Shown: positions 1 through 8,498, numbered from the stretch's first letter. The stretch: 64,000 bases of DNA from JAABRB01 sp963735025 (GCA_963735025.1 CAVTJG010000007.1:85843-149842); one strand, 5' to 3'. Numbers and translations are program-made. Notes: generated by a model not told the origin, from the letters alone.

Positions 1-1593
1 AAGGGCAAGTTCGACATGGGCTGGAACGTCATGCGCGAGCAGATCTTCGCGAACCAGAAACGCCTCGGCGTGATTCCCGCGGAGACCAAGCTGACCGAAT
101 GGCCGGACAGTCTGCCGAAGTGGGAATCCCTGTCGGCCGACCAGAAGAAACTGTTCGCCCGCCAGGCCGAGGTCTTCGCCGCCTACACGGCTTACACCGA
201 CCACGAGATCGGCCGTGTCATCCAGCAGGTCGAGGACATGGGCAAGCTCGACAACACCCTGATCATTTATATCGACGGGGACAACGGCACCAGCCCCGAG
301 GGCACGCTGAGCGGCACCCCCAACCAGCTCACCGCGTACAACGGCGTCCTCGACGTTCCGCTGGAAGAGCAGCTCAAGTTCTACGACACCTGGGGATCGG
401 CGGTGACCTACCCGCACATGGCGGTCGCGTGGGCGTGGGCATTCGACACGCCGTTCAAGTGGACCAAGCAGGTGGCCTCGCACTTCGGCGGCACGCGCCA
501 GGGCGTGGCGATCTCCTGGCCGGACCGCATCAAGGACGCCGGCGGCATCCGCCACCAGTTCCATCACATGATCGACATCGTGCCCACGATCCTCGAAGCC
601 GCGGGGATCAAGGCGCCCCAGATGGTCAACGGCATCAAGCAGAATCCGATCGAGGGCGTCAGCATGGCGTATACCTTCGACAAGGCCAACGCGAACGCGC
701 CCTCGACCCACAAGACACAGTACTTCGAGATGGTCGGCAACCGGGGCATCTACCATGAGGGCTGGTATGCGAACACGACACCGCCGGTTCCGCCGTGGAT
801 GCTGGGGGCTGCGATGCCGGCCCTCGAAGAATACAAGTGGGAGCTCTACAACCTGAAAGAGGACTACTCGCAGGCCAACGACCTCGCGGCGAAGATGCCC
901 GACAAGGTCAAGGAAATGCAGGCGCTGTTCCTGAAGGAAGCCGCCAAGTACCAGGTACTGCCTCTGGACAACAGTGGATTTGCGCGGGCGATCGCGCCGC
1001 GTCCGAGCACGGTCGCCGGCAAGACCGTCTTCACCTATACCGGCACGAACATCGGCATTCCGACCGGCAACTCACCGAGCATCCTGAACAAGTCGTTCAC
1101 GATCACGGCCGAGGTGGATGTTCCACAGGGCGGCGGCGACGGGATGATCGTCACCGAAGGCGGACGCTGGGGCGGCTATGGGCTGTACATCCTCAAGGGC
1201 AGACCGGTGTTCACCTACAACCTGCTCATGCTCCTGTCCGGCCGCTGGTCGAACGAAGCCGAGGCACCGCTCGCCGCGGGCAAGCATACGATCGTGTTCG
1301 ACTTCAAATATGCCGGTCCCGGCATCGCAAAGCCCGGCACCGGCGTGCTGAAAGTCGACGGCAAGGAGATCCGTTCGCTGACGCTGCCGAAGACGATTCC
1401 GTTTCTTTTGCCGCCCGACGAGACCTTTGACATCGGCGCCGATACCCGCACCGGAGTGAACGACCTGGACTACCAGGTGCCGTTCCGCTTCAACGGCAAG
1501 ATCAACAGGCTGACCTTCAATCTCGGGCCGTCGCAGCTGGCTGCGGAGGAACAGCAGAAGGTGCAAAAAGCGGTCGCCAAGGCGAAAGACTAG
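1..1593 (+). CDS. Arylsulfatase, C-terminal part (5' end outside window)
   Basis: Sulfatase of the alkaline-phosphatase superfamily that hydrolyses sulfate esters, probably in the periplasm. The reading frame is open from base 1, so the N-terminus with the formylglycine Cys is outside the window. Visible are a GDNG metal-ligand motif (about bases 280-291), the SHFGGTRQG block and the C-terminal beta-rich extension with GGYGLYILKG. It aligns along its whole length with the complete sulfatases at 10627 and 44274, whose lengths imply that about 310 residues are missing here. A hairpin with a pyrimidine-rich tail follows. Family assignment is firm; the substrate is unknown. Confidence 0.93.
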   Translation, partial: KGKFDMGWNVMREQIFANQKRLGVIPAETKLTEWPDSLPKWESLSADQKKLFARQAEVFAAYTAYTDHEIGRVIQQVEDMGKLDNTLIIYIDGDNGTSPEGTLSGTPNQLTAYNGVLDVPLEEQLKFYDTWGSAVTYPHMAVAWAWAFDTPFKWTKQVASHFGGTRQGVAISWPDRIKDAGGIRHQFHHMIDIVPTILEAAGIKAPQMVNGIKQNPIEGVSMAYTFDKANANAPSTHKTQYFEMVGNRGIYHEGWYANTTPPVPPWMLGAAMPALEEYKWELYNLKEDYSQANDLAAKMPDKVKEMQALFLKEAAKYQVLPLDNSGFARAIAPRPSTVAGKTVFTYTGTNIGIPTGNSPSILNKSFTITAEVDVPQGGGDGMIVTEGGRWGGYGLYILKGRPVFTYNLLMLLSGRWSNEAEAPLAAGKHTIVFDFKYAGPGIAKPGTGVLKVDGKEIRSLTLPKTIPFLLPPDETFDIGADTRTGVNDLDYQVPFRFNGKINRLTFNLGPSQLAAEEQQKVQKAVAKAKD

Positions 1594-1607
1594 CAAGTTG
1601 TGACAAA

Positions 1608-1629
1608 GCGAGGGGCCAAACCCCCTCGC
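1608..1629 (+). terminator. Hairpin downstream of sulfatase
   Basis: Perfect 8-bp stem GCGAGGGG/CCCCTCGC with a 6-nt loop, 15 bp after the sulfatase stop. There is no T-tract right after it, so it may be an mRNA-stabilising 3' structure rather than an intrinsic terminator. Confidence 0.4.
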
Positions 1630-1646
1630 GCTCCCCAGAGTCAGGT

Positions 1647-1675
1647 GAACTGCCGTCCGGCGGCAGTTCTCTCTC
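1647..1675 (+). terminator. Hairpin with TC-rich tail, likely terminator or attenuator
   Basis: Perfect 9-bp stem GAACTGCCG/CGGCAGTTC with loop TCCGG, followed by TCTCTC. It lies between the sulfatase stop and the ribosome binding site of the small gene at 1699, so it would end or attenuate sulfatase transcription. Confidence 0.5.
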
Positions 1676-1698
1676 TAGAGACCAACGAGGATCGCGGA

Positions 1699-1986
1699 AT
1701 GAGCAAATCACTATTTGCAGCAATGGCGGCTTCGACCTTGATCGTCGCGGGCGCCGCAACGGCCCAGACGGGCATGCTCCTCGACTACGCGGCCGACCAG
1801 ATGGTCCAGAAGTTCCAGAAATCGACTTGTGCGGAGCTGAAGGCGAAGAAGAACACGCCGCAAACAGACAAGGAGAAGGCGGCAGCAGAGTTCCTGCGCA
1901 ACGACTCGCAGGCGCGCGCGGCCTTCGTGAACAAGGTCGCCGCGCCCGTTCTCAACAAGATGTTCGAATGCGGAATGATTCCATGA
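1699..1986 (+). CDS. Small exported protein, paralogue of the next gene
   Basis: 95-residue protein, family not recognised. The start is ATG 1699 with ACGAGG 8 nt upstream; a longer in-frame extension lacks coding character. A Sec signal peptide (residues 1-22, ATA-Q) precedes a helical region and a conserved tail ending ECGMIP. Two cysteines (44 and 91) keep the same 47-residue spacing as Cys46/Cys93 in the next protein, suggesting a disulfide or shared ligand. The two proteins share the pattern FLR-D-QAR-AF and KxAAPVLNKMxECGMxP. They look like a soluble/anchored pair. Confidence 0.8.
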   Translation: MSKSLFAAMAASTLIVAGAATAQTGMLLDYAADQMVQKFQKSTCAELKAKKNTPQTDKEKAAAEFLRNDSQARAAFVNKVAAPVLNKMFECGMIP

Positions 1987-2050
1987 GCCCCGCGCGCCTC
2001 GACACGATTCGTGACGCCGTTGAACGATTCGACACGATGAGGAGCACAAC

Positions 2051-2344
2051 ATGAGCAAATCAAAGCGGGTCGTGGTGATCGTCCTGGCCTTCATCGTCGT
2101 TGCGGTCGCTGTCGGCTGGGCCTACCGAGGCAAGGTCATGGACTTTGCAGCCGACGAGGTGATCAAGAAATTTCAGGGGGCCACCTGCGAGCAGTTGAAG
2201 GCGCAGAAGGACGAGCCCCCGACAATGAGAAAAACGATAGCGCTGGGGTTCCTGCGCTACGATACGCAGGCGCGCGTGGCATTTATCGATAAGATAGCCG
2301 CGCCCGTTCTGAACAAGATGATCGAGTGTGGCATGGCGCCGTGA
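2051..2344 (+). CDS. Small membrane-anchored paralogue of the 1699 protein
   Basis: 97 residues, no named family recognised. ATG 2051 follows GAGGAGC. Residues 6-24 form one hydrophobic segment with no evident cleavage site, so it is probably an N-terminally anchored periplasmic protein. From residue 30 it matches the neighbouring 95-residue protein closely (DFAADEVIKKFQ, Cys46, Cys93, APVLNKMIECGMAP). The gene starts 64 bp after its paralogue and probably shares a transcript with it. Tandem duplication with a change from cleaved signal to membrane anchor is the simplest history. Confidence 0.8.
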   Translation: MSKSKRVVVIVLAFIVVAVAVGWAYRGKVMDFAADEVIKKFQGATCEQLKAQKDEPPTMRKTIALGFLRYDTQARVAFIDKIAAPVLNKMIECGMAP

Positions 2345-2394
2345 GGAGCATGGCATCGCGTATGGCGCCGGGTCCAATCATGAGGAGCAGTGAG

Positions 2395-3192
2395 ATGTCG
2401 AATCCGACGAGTAGGCCGAGCCGGATCTCCGATCGGTTATTCGGGCTGATGTTTCCGATCCTGCTCGCAATCGCGGGCTGGCCCGCGCTTAGTCATGCGC
2501 AAAGCGCCGGCGTCGATCCGCAGGCACTCGCGATCCTGAAGCGGATGACCGATTACCTTGCCGGCCTGAAGCAGTTCAGCGTCGAGACCCGGAGCAGCAT
2601 CGATGCGGTGCTGACCTCCGGGCAGAAATTGCAGTTCGACAATGGCGTGACGGCGACAGTCCAGCGCCCGAACAAGCTGCATGCGCGCCGTAAGGGCGAC
2701 CTCCTGAACCAGGCTTTTTATTACGACGGCAAGAGCCTGAGCCTCAGCAACCCGGACGACCGGTATTACGCGACCGTCGCGGCACCTGCCACGCTCGAGG
2801 ACATGCTCGACTTCGCGAGAACGAAACTGGGTGTCTTCGTTCCGGCGGGGGACCTGCTCTACAAGAATGCGTTCGAGCTGCTCACCCAGGACGTAAAGTC
2901 GGGCTTCATCGTCGGAAAGAGTATCGTAGGCGGCGTGCGCTGCGACCACCTGGCATTCCGGGGCCCGGAGGTCGACTGGCAGATCTGGATCGAGGAAGGT
3001 GCTAAACCACTGCCGCGCAAATATCTCATCACCTCGACGCAGGATCCCGGTTCGCCGCAGTTCACGATCCTGATGAGCGACTGGAACACTGCGCCCCAAT
3101 TGACCGACTTTGCCTTCGCATTCACGCCACCCAAGGGCGCGCGAAAGATCGATTTTCTCGAGCTCACCGCCGGCGGCGCGTCGAAGCGCTAA
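2395..3192 (+). CDS. DUF2092 family periplasmic protein (copy 1)
   Basis: Predicted exported protein of the DUF2092 family (265 aa), function unknown; the fold resembles LolA/outer-membrane lipoprotein-sorting proteins. The start is ATG 2395 preceded by GAGGAG, giving a signal peptide ending SHAQ. Family features seen are MTDYLAGLKQFSV, RPNKLHARRKGD, FYYDGKSLSL, CDHLAFRGPEVDWQIWIEEG and LPRKYLIT. It starts the first copy of a module (DUF2092, YYR-domain protein, FVQN protein) and lies 14 bp before the next gene. Two paralogues are at 5046 and 42048. Confidence 0.85.
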   Translation: MSNPTSRPSRISDRLFGLMFPILLAIAGWPALSHAQSAGVDPQALAILKRMTDYLAGLKQFSVETRSSIDAVLTSGQKLQFDNGVTATVQRPNKLHARRKGDLLNQAFYYDGKSLSLSNPDDRYYATVAAPATLEDMLDFARTKLGVFVPAGDLLYKNAFELLTQDVKSGFIVGKSIVGGVRCDHLAFRGPEVDWQIWIEEGAKPLPRKYLITSTQDPGSPQFTILMSDWNTAPQLTDFAFAFTPPKGARKIDFLELTAGGASKR

Positions 3193-3206
3193 GACAGGAG
3201 CAATCC

Positions 3207-3686
3207 ATGAAAGCTTTCATCAAACCGCTGGTACTCGGGTCCTGCTTCCTTCTGATGCTGTGCGCCGATGTGGCGCCTAACGGGACGCCAGGGTTACGCA
3301 TGCTCAGGCCTGCCGAAGCCATCATCGGCTTGCCCTTCACCCCCTTGAGCTTCGCGGGCGTCGCGCGGCGCAGTGCCTACCGCTCGGTCGTGTACTCGAG
3401 CGCGGCAGTCGCGGCGGCAAATGCATCGGCTGCGTCGGCTGCCGCTGCGGCAAGTGCATCAGCTGCCCAAGCAAGCGCCGCCGCCGCGGCGGCGCAGGCC
3501 GCCGCTGCCTTGCCCCCGCCTCCGCCCCCAGCGGGCCCGGTCCCGCTCGGCACGGTCAGGGCCATGCTGCCGCCAGGCTGCGTTCCCGCGCCGATCAACG
3601 GCATCGAATACCAGGACTGCGCGGGAACTTTCTATCGCGCCGCGTTCCAAGGTAGTACCTTGGTTTACGTCGCGACCAAGCCGTGA
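3207..3686 (+). CDS. Small exported protein with Ala-rich linker and C-terminal YYR domain
   Basis: 159 aa. A hydrophobic signal region (about 1-25) is followed by the motif FTPLSFAGVARRSAYR, a low-complexity Ala/Ser stretch (about residues 70-108), a proline run, and a compact C-terminal domain of about 50 residues with the pattern GPVPLGTV...LPPGC...GIEYQDC.G.FYRA..QG..LVYV. This domain, called the YYR domain here, has two conserved Cys and recurs in four other proteins of the window; it resembles DUF6515-type surface proteins, but I am not certain of the family. It sits between the DUF2092 and FVQN genes. Confidence 0.78.
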   Translation: MKAFIKPLVLGSCFLLMLCADVAPNGTPGLRMLRPAEAIIGLPFTPLSFAGVARRSAYRSVVYSSAAVAAANASAASAAAAASASAAQASAAAAAAQAAAALPPPPPPAGPVPLGTVRAMLPPGCVPAPINGIEYQDCAGTFYRAAFQGSTLVYVATKP

Positions 3687-3725
3687 ACCCCATCGATCAG
3701 TTCTTGACATCGTGAAGGAACGAAC

Positions 3726-4244
3726 ATGACGACCCGACGCAAATTCATCGCGGGCGCGGCGCTGCTCGCCGCAGGACTTCCGCTGAGCCGAGCACTCGCG
3801 GAAGCACCCAAGGGCGAGCAACCGGGGCCAATGTATCTCTTCGTGCAAAACGCGAAAAGCATGACTTTCGACAAGAGCACCGGCACGCTGACGCTCAAGG
3901 AGTTGAGCCCGATGACGGTGTACTTCTCGGACCGCCCCGACCGGATCACCGGCAACATGCCGACCGCGTCCTACATGTCGTTGTGGAAGGACGGCAAGGA
4001 CAGTTTCGACAAGGTCCCGCCGAACGCAACGCTCTCGATCTTCACGGCAGGAAAGGTGGGCGACACCGTGGTCGAGCTTCGCGATCCGGCGCTGAAGGGT
4101 GAAAACCTGAGCTACAAGGTGAAGATTCTGGAGGGCGAGCTCCCCGCGAAGGGCGGCGCGGCAGCCCTCTTCATCGACGTCATCGGAATGCCGCTCACTC
4201 CCGTGTCGTACGCGGGCGCCGCACGCCGAAGGGTCCGGTGGTAG
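3726..4244 (+). CDS. Tat-exported FVQN-domain protein
   Basis: 172 aa, function unknown. The N-terminus MTTRRKFIAGAALLAAG is a good twin-arginine signal, suggesting export in a folded state. The mature part carries LFVQNAKSM, a VYFSDRP motif, FDKVPPNATLS and AALFIDVIGMPLTPVSYAGAARR. The same domain occurs at 38878 and as the N-terminal half of the 43334 protein, and a remnant lies at 4864. Its C-terminus repeats the TPxSxAGxARR motif found near the start of the mature 3207 protein, which matters for the fusion argument. ATG 3726 follows GAAGGAACGA. Confidence 0.8.
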   Translation: MTTRRKFIAGAALLAAGLPLSRALAEAPKGEQPGPMYLFVQNAKSMTFDKSTGTLTLKELSPMTVYFSDRPDRITGNMPTASYMSLWKDGKDSFDKVPPNATLSIFTAGKVGDTVVELRDPALKGENLSYKVKILEGELPAKGGAAALFIDVIGMPLTPVSYAGAARRRVRW

Positions 4245-4300
4245 CCTCGCGTGCGGCGCCGGCGGTGACAGCGGCGTCCAATGAGGCGAAAGGCGAGTGA

Positions 4301-4732
4301 ATGAGGAAGTCGAAGATTCCACTGTTGTTCGGCCTGGTGCTTGCGTTCGCCGCGATCGGTGTCGCGACCGCGCAGGGCCCGGCGCCTGCACAACGCGAGG
4401 CACCTTCTCCCGCGGCTGCGGCCAAGCCCGATTTCGCCGTGCTGAAGGGCACGTGGGTTCGGCCCGACGGCGGCTACGTCATCGCGATCAAGGGCGTCAA
4501 CCCGGGCGGTGAGATCGAGGCAACGTACTTCAACCCGAATCGACTTCCCTTCGCGAAGGCGCAGGCTATCCGGAATGGCGCAACACTGCGCGCGTTCTTC
4601 GAGTTGCGCGCGGGCGGTTACGGAGGCTCGACCTACGAATTGACGTACGACCCCGCAAGCGACCAGCTCAAGGGAATCTACTACCAGGCCGTGGCGAAGC
4701 AGAAATTTGCCGTCTACTTCGCGCGGAAGTGA
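4301..4732 (+). CDS. Conserved exported protein of unknown function
   Basis: 143 aa. The signal peptide (residues 1-24, ending VATAQ) precedes a short Pro/Ala-rich linker and a domain of about 100 residues with LKGTWVRPDGGYVIAIKGV, FNPNRLPFAKA and LTYDPASDQLKGIYYQA. This resembles small lipocalin- or META-like beta proteins that report on whether a molecule exceeds a weight or charge, but I do not recognise a named family. ATG 4301 is preceded by AGGCGAG. It closes the first module. Confidence 0.7.
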   Translation: MRKSKIPLLFGLVLAFAAIGVATAQGPAPAQREAPSPAAAAKPDFAVLKGTWVRPDGGYVIAIKGVNPGGEIEATYFNPNRLPFAKAQAIRNGATLRAFFELRAGGYGGSTYELTYDPASDQLKGIYYQAVAKQKFAVYFARK

Positions 4733-4838
4733 GCAGATCGTCGCGCGAGCTTGGCTTCTCCCCCCCTTTTCAAGGAGAGGAAGAAACCAAACCATGCTCT
4801 GCGCACGTTGAGCGCCCGCGCTACCCTATGCGACCAAA

Positions 4839-4846
4839 GTCGGATT
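4839..4846 (+). promoter_or_regulatory. Orphan left half of the GTCGTATT promoter dyad
   Basis: ACCAAAGTCGGATTTG (4834-4849) matches the left half of the intact site at 8406 (ACCAAAGTCGTATTTG) with one mismatch. The expected right half 28 bp on (4867-4874) is not there. It lies just upstream of a gene remnant and looks like a decayed promoter. Confidence 0.35.
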
Positions 4847-4863
4847 TGTAGGTGACTCGATGC

Positions 4864-5019
4864 AATTTGGCGGACTATCTCAAGGAGTGGACCGCCGCCG
4901 CAGGACCGGAGCATTTCAGCGAGGGCCCGCCCAACGCGACGCTGTCGGTATACGAGCCCGGGGGAATCGCGGGGCGAGCTGGCGATGATAGATTAATGGC
5001 GTCAACCGGACTCGATTGA
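4864..5019 (+). pseudogene. Remnant of an FVQN-domain gene
   Basis: Reading from base 4864 gives DYLKEWTAAAGPEHFSEGPP followed by NATLSVYEPG. This is nearly identical to the middle of the protein at 38878 (NYLKEWTAAAGPENFSKDPP then NATLSVYEPG). Only about 35 residues align; both ends are gone and the frame runs into unrelated sequence and a stop at 5017. It has no start codon or ribosome binding site. It shows that a second Tat/FVQN gene once stood between the two modules in this cluster. Confidence 0.8.
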
Positions 5020-5045
5020 CGCAGGGTGACCAACGGGAGAACGGG

Positions 5046-5801
5046 ATGTCGAAAGTGAAATCAAGGTGGGCTCTGGCAATGTTCGCGTTCGCGCTCTCGG
5101 CGACCGCCTCGATGGATGCCAGCGCCCAGGTGCCGGCCGTGGATCCGGCCGCCACGAAGATCCTCAAGAAGATGACCGACTACCTCGGCGGCCTCAAAGC
5201 GTTCAGCGTGCACACGCAGAACACCATCGAGGACCTGCTCGCGCCGGGCGAACGGGTCGACATCGATGTTTCGGCGCGCGTCACAATCAAGCGGCCGAAC
5301 ATGCTGCACACAGACCGCACGGGCGATCTGGTCAGCCAGGATTTCTTCTATAACGGCAAGACCCTGACGCTGTATGACCCGACGAAGAAAGTCTATGCGG
5401 CCGAGCCGGCCCCGCCGACGCTCGCCGGGGCGATCGACTATGCCCGCAACACGCTCGGGCTCGTCGTGCCGGCCGCCGACCTGGTCTTTCCGAACGCGTA
5501 CGAGCTGCTGATGGAGGACGTGACCTCTGCGCAGGTGATCGGCAAGTCGATGATCAACGGGGTCAAGTGCGATCACCTGCTCTTCAGGCGCCCGGGCGTC
5601 GACTTCCAGGTGTGGATCTCGGACGGCAAGCAGCCACTTCCCCGCAAGTATGTCGTCACCGATACGGGCACTGCCGAGCTGCTGAGCGTCACGATGGTCA
5701 TGAGCGACTGGAAGACGGCACCGAAGGTGTCCGATGCCACGTTCAATTTCGTGCCGCCCAAGGGCGCCCAGTCGATCCCTTTCATGCATCTCGTCCCCTG
5801 A
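5046..5801 (+). CDS. DUF2092 family periplasmic protein (copy 2)
   Basis: 251 aa paralogue of the proteins at 2395 and 42048. ATG 5046 gives a typical signal peptide ending ASAQ; the longer frame from 5016 adds only polar residues. Family landmarks are MTDYLGGLKAFSVHTQNTI, RPNMLHTDRTGDLVSQDFFY, NGKTLTLYDP, CDHLLFRRPGVDFQVWI and LPRKYVVT. The gene is 19 bp ahead of a YYR-domain gene, repeating the order of the first module. Function unknown; a LolA-like lipid- or ligand-binding fold is a reasonable guess. Confidence 0.85.
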   Translation: MSKVKSRWALAMFAFALSATASMDASAQVPAVDPAATKILKKMTDYLGGLKAFSVHTQNTIEDLLAPGERVDIDVSARVTIKRPNMLHTDRTGDLVSQDFFYNGKTLTLYDPTKKVYAAEPAPPTLAGAIDYARNTLGLVVPAADLVFPNAYELLMEDVTSAQVIGKSMINGVKCDHLLFRRPGVDFQVWISDGKQPLPRKYVVTDTGTAELLSVTMVMSDWKTAPKVSDATFNFVPPKGAQSIPFMHLVP

Positions 5802-5820
5802 TTCCAATCGGAGCAAGCAC

Positions 5821-6309
5821 ATGAAGTCGATCCGAATTGCTGCATTCGTCTGCACCGGCCTCGTCCTGATGCTCATCGGCGACGCACCTCCGGAACATCC
5901 GCTACGCCTGCAGATGGTGCCGGAAGCGAACGCGATCCTCGGCGTCTGGCGGCGCCACGCGCGCCGGTGGGCGGTGGTGGGCACCGCCGCCGTCGCGACT
6001 ACTGCGGCCGTCGCGACCACCGCAGCGGTAACCTCGGCTGCCGCCAGCGAAGCTGCTGCGGCCAACGCGCAGGCCGCCGCGGCTCAACAGCAAGCCGCTG
6101 CCGCGCACAAGCAAGCAGCCACCGCAGCGCCTCCTCCGCCCGCAGCCGGCGGCAAAGCGCTGCCGCTCGGAACGGTGGTCTCTGCCCTGCCCCATGGGTG
6201 CACGTCGACACCGGTCGGTGGGGTCGAGTACTACTACTGCGAGGGCAACTTCTACCGCGCGATGTTCCAGGGCAACAGCCTGGTGTACGTGACCGCACAG
6301 CCGAAGTGA
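5821..6309 (+). CDS. Small exported Ala-rich protein with YYR domain (copy 2)
   Basis: 162 aa. The N-terminal signal region (to about residue 25) precedes NAILGVWRRHARRW, a long Ala/Thr/Gln low-complexity segment (about residues 48-105) and a YYR domain: LPLGTVVSALPHGC, GGVEYYYCEGNFYRAMFQGN, LVYVTAQP. The two Cys are conserved. The Ala-rich part differs from that of the 3207 protein in sequence but not in character, as expected for a spacer. ATG 5821, CGGAGC upstream. It belongs to the second module copy with the DUF2092 gene before it. Confidence 0.78.
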   Translation: MKSIRIAAFVCTGLVLMLIGDAPPEHPLRLQMVPEANAILGVWRRHARRWAVVGTAAVATTAAVATTAAVTSAAASEAAAANAQAAAAQQQAAAAHKQAATAAPPPPAAGGKALPLGTVVSALPHGCTSTPVGGVEYYYCEGNFYRAMFQGNSLVYVTAQPK

Positions 6310-6349
6310 CAATCCAAGGCTTGGCCCTACAGGAAGACGGGAGATACGT

Positions 6350-8392
6350 TTGATTCGAGTAGAGCGCATGACAGGAACATCACCCCACCGAGCCAGATCG
6401 CTACTCACCCCGGCACTGATCGGCGCCGCTTTCGCGTTTGCCGGATTCACGCTGCCGGCAATGGCGTATGAGAGCGACAGCGGCGCGCTCACCAAACAGC
6501 AAGCCGAAAGAGTCTATCCCACCAAGCCCGCGTACTCGCCCTACGCGGACCGCAATTTCCCGACCCGGCCTTACTTCGGCGATACGCACCTGCACACCTC
6601 GTATTCGATGGACGCCGGTGCGTTCGGCGCGCGACTCGGCCCGCGCGACGCCTACCGTTTTGCCCGCGGCGAGCAGCTCATCGCGTCCAGCGGCCAGCCG
6701 GTCAAGCTCTCGCGCCCGCTCGACTTCCTGGTGGTGGCCGATCACTCGGACGGCATGGGCTTCTTCCCGCTGATCCTCGGCGGCGACCCCGCCATCATGG
6801 CCGATCCGCAGGGCCGCAAGTGGAACGAGATGATCCGCACCGGCAAGGGCGCGGAAGCGGCGCTGGACATCATCCAGAGCTTTGGCAAGGGCGAGATTTC
6901 CAAGGCCATCATGCCATTGCCCGGCACGAAGGCCTACCGCGGGGCGTGGGACGAAACGATCAAGGCAGCGGAGGCCTATAACGATCCGGGGCATTTCACC
7001 GCCTTCATCGGCTACGAGTGGACCTCGAACACCGGCGGCAACAACCTGCACCGCAACGTCATCTTCCGCGACGGCGCCGACAAGGCCAGCCAGGTCGAGC
7101 CCTTCATCACCATGGCGCCGCTCGGCAGCGACAATCCGCGCGAGCTGTGGAAGTGGATGGCCGCCTACGAGCAGAAGACCGGCGGGCAGGTGCTCGCCAT
7201 CGCGCACAACGGCAATCTCTCCAACGGCCTCATGTTCCCAACCATCGAAGCCTTCGGAAAGAAGCTCGACCGCGAATACGTCGAGACGCGCGCGAAATGG
7301 GAGCGGCTGTATGAAGTGACGCAGACCAAAGGGACGGGCGAGGCGCACCCCTTTCTGTCGCCGAACGACGAGTTCGCCAACTTCGAGCTGTGGGACAAGG
7401 GCAATCTCGACGGCAGCGCGGCAAAGAAGAAGGACATGCTCGAATTCGAGTACGCCCGCGCGGCGCTGAAGAACGGCCTCAAGCTGGATCAGACGCTGGG
7501 CACCGATCCGTACAAGTTCGGCCTGATCGGCAGCACCGACGCGCATACCGGGCTCGCCGCCGTGGAGGAGGAGAACTTCTTCGGCAAGACCACGCCGCAG
7601 GAGCCCAGCCCGCATCGCATGACCGCCACCTTCTTCGACAACCCCAAGACCGGCATTAAAGTCATGGACTGGGAAGTCGGCGCCTCCGGCTACGCCGCGG
7701 TGTGGGCGACGGAAAACACGCGCGCGGCCCTGTGGGACGCGATGCAGCGCAAGGAGACCTACGCCACCACCGGCTCGCGCATGCTCGTGCGTTTCTTCGG
7801 CGGCTTCGACTTCGAGCCCGCGGACGCGCACAACCGGCTGCCGGCGCAGATCGGCTACACCAAGGGCGTGCCGATGGGTGGCGATCTGCGCGCCGCGCCG
7901 AACGGCAAGGCGCCGACTTTCCTCGTCGCAGCGCTCAAGGACCCGATCGGCGCCAACCTCGACCGCTACCAGATCGTCAAGGGCTGGATGGGCAAGGACG
8001 GCAAGCTGCACGAGAAGGTCTACGACGTCGTCTGGTCGGGCGATCGCAAGCCGGACGCGGCGACCGGCAAGGTCCCGGCGGTCGGCAGCACCGTCGATCG
8101 TGGCGAACGCCACCTGGACCAACACGATCGGCGCACCCGAGCTGATCGCGGTGTGGAAGGATCCGGACTTCGACGCGAGCCAGCCAGCCTTCTACTACGG
8201 TCGCGTGCTCGAAATCCCGACGCCGCGCTGGACCGCCTACGACGCCAAGCGCTTCGGAGTGAAGCCGCTGGAAGGCACGACCATGACGCTGCAGGAGCGC
8301 GCCTACACCTCGCCGATCTGGTACACACCAAAGAAGTGGCCCGTGTCTCGGGCCCGTTGACGGCGAGCGACGCGCGCACGTTTGCGGCCTGA
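6350..8392 (+). CDS. DUF3604 protein, probable PHP-like metal hydrolase, with a C-terminal frameshift
   Basis: Large exported protein of the DUF3604 family. The signal peptide ends about PAMA. PHP-superfamily-like metal motifs are visible: GDTHLHTSY (His80, His82), VVADHSDGMG and GSTDAHTGLA, suggesting a metal-dependent hydrolase. The family normally ends ANATWTNTIGAPELI...TSPIWYTPK. That sequence is present in the +1 frame from 8100 to the stop at 8360, so one surplus base near 8099 shifts the annotated frame and replaces the last 87 or so residues with nonsense ending at 8392. The start is TTG 6350 (GGGAG upstream) or ATG 6368. The shift may be an error or genuine damage. Confidence 0.85.
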   Translation: MIRVERMTGTSPHRARSLLTPALIGAAFAFAGFTLPAMAYESDSGALTKQQAERVYPTKPAYSPYADRNFPTRPYFGDTHLHTSYSMDAGAFGARLGPRDAYRFARGEQLIASSGQPVKLSRPLDFLVVADHSDGMGFFPLILGGDPAIMADPQGRKWNEMIRTGKGAEAALDIIQSFGKGEISKAIMPLPGTKAYRGAWDETIKAAEAYNDPGHFTAFIGYEWTSNTGGNNLHRNVIFRDGADKASQVEPFITMAPLGSDNPRELWKWMAAYEQKTGGQVLAIAHNGNLSNGLMFPTIEAFGKKLDREYVETRAKWERLYEVTQTKGTGEAHPFLSPNDEFANFELWDKGNLDGSAAKKKDMLEFEYARAALKNGLKLDQTLGTDPYKFGLIGSTDAHTGLAAVEEENFFGKTTPQEPSPHRMTATFFDNPKTGIKVMDWEVGASGYAAVWATENTRAALWDAMQRKETYATTGSRMLVRFFGGFDFEPADAHNRLPAQIGYTKGVPMGGDLRAAPNGKAPTFLVAALKDPIGANLDRYQIVKGWMGKDGKLHEKVYDVVWSGDRKPDAATGKVPAVGSTVDRGERHLDQHDRRTRADRGVEGSGLRREPASLLLRSRARNPDAALDRLRRQALRSEAAGRHDHDAAGARLHLADLVHTKEVARVSGPLTASDARTFAA

Positions 8393-8405
8393 CCGTACCA
8401 CCAAA

Positions 8406-8441
8406 GTCGTATTTGCAAGCGCCACGATGGCGCGAATACTC
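8406..8441 (+). promoter_or_regulatory. GTCGTATT-N20-GAATACTC promoter dyad
   Basis: Best-preserved copy of a recurrent element: GTCGTATT at 8406-8413 and GAATACTC at 8434-8441, 20 bp apart, preceded by ACCAAA. AATACT (8435-8440) has TTGCAA 17 bp upstream, so the pair also reads as a -35/-10 promoter with the left half abutting the -35. It lies in the 308-bp gap (8361-8668) before the SYLF gene. Confidence 0.65.
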
Positions 8442-8498
8442 GTACCCTGTCCGGATTCCCTCGACCACAGCGCATTCTGTTAGCATCGCCCGCCGCGA

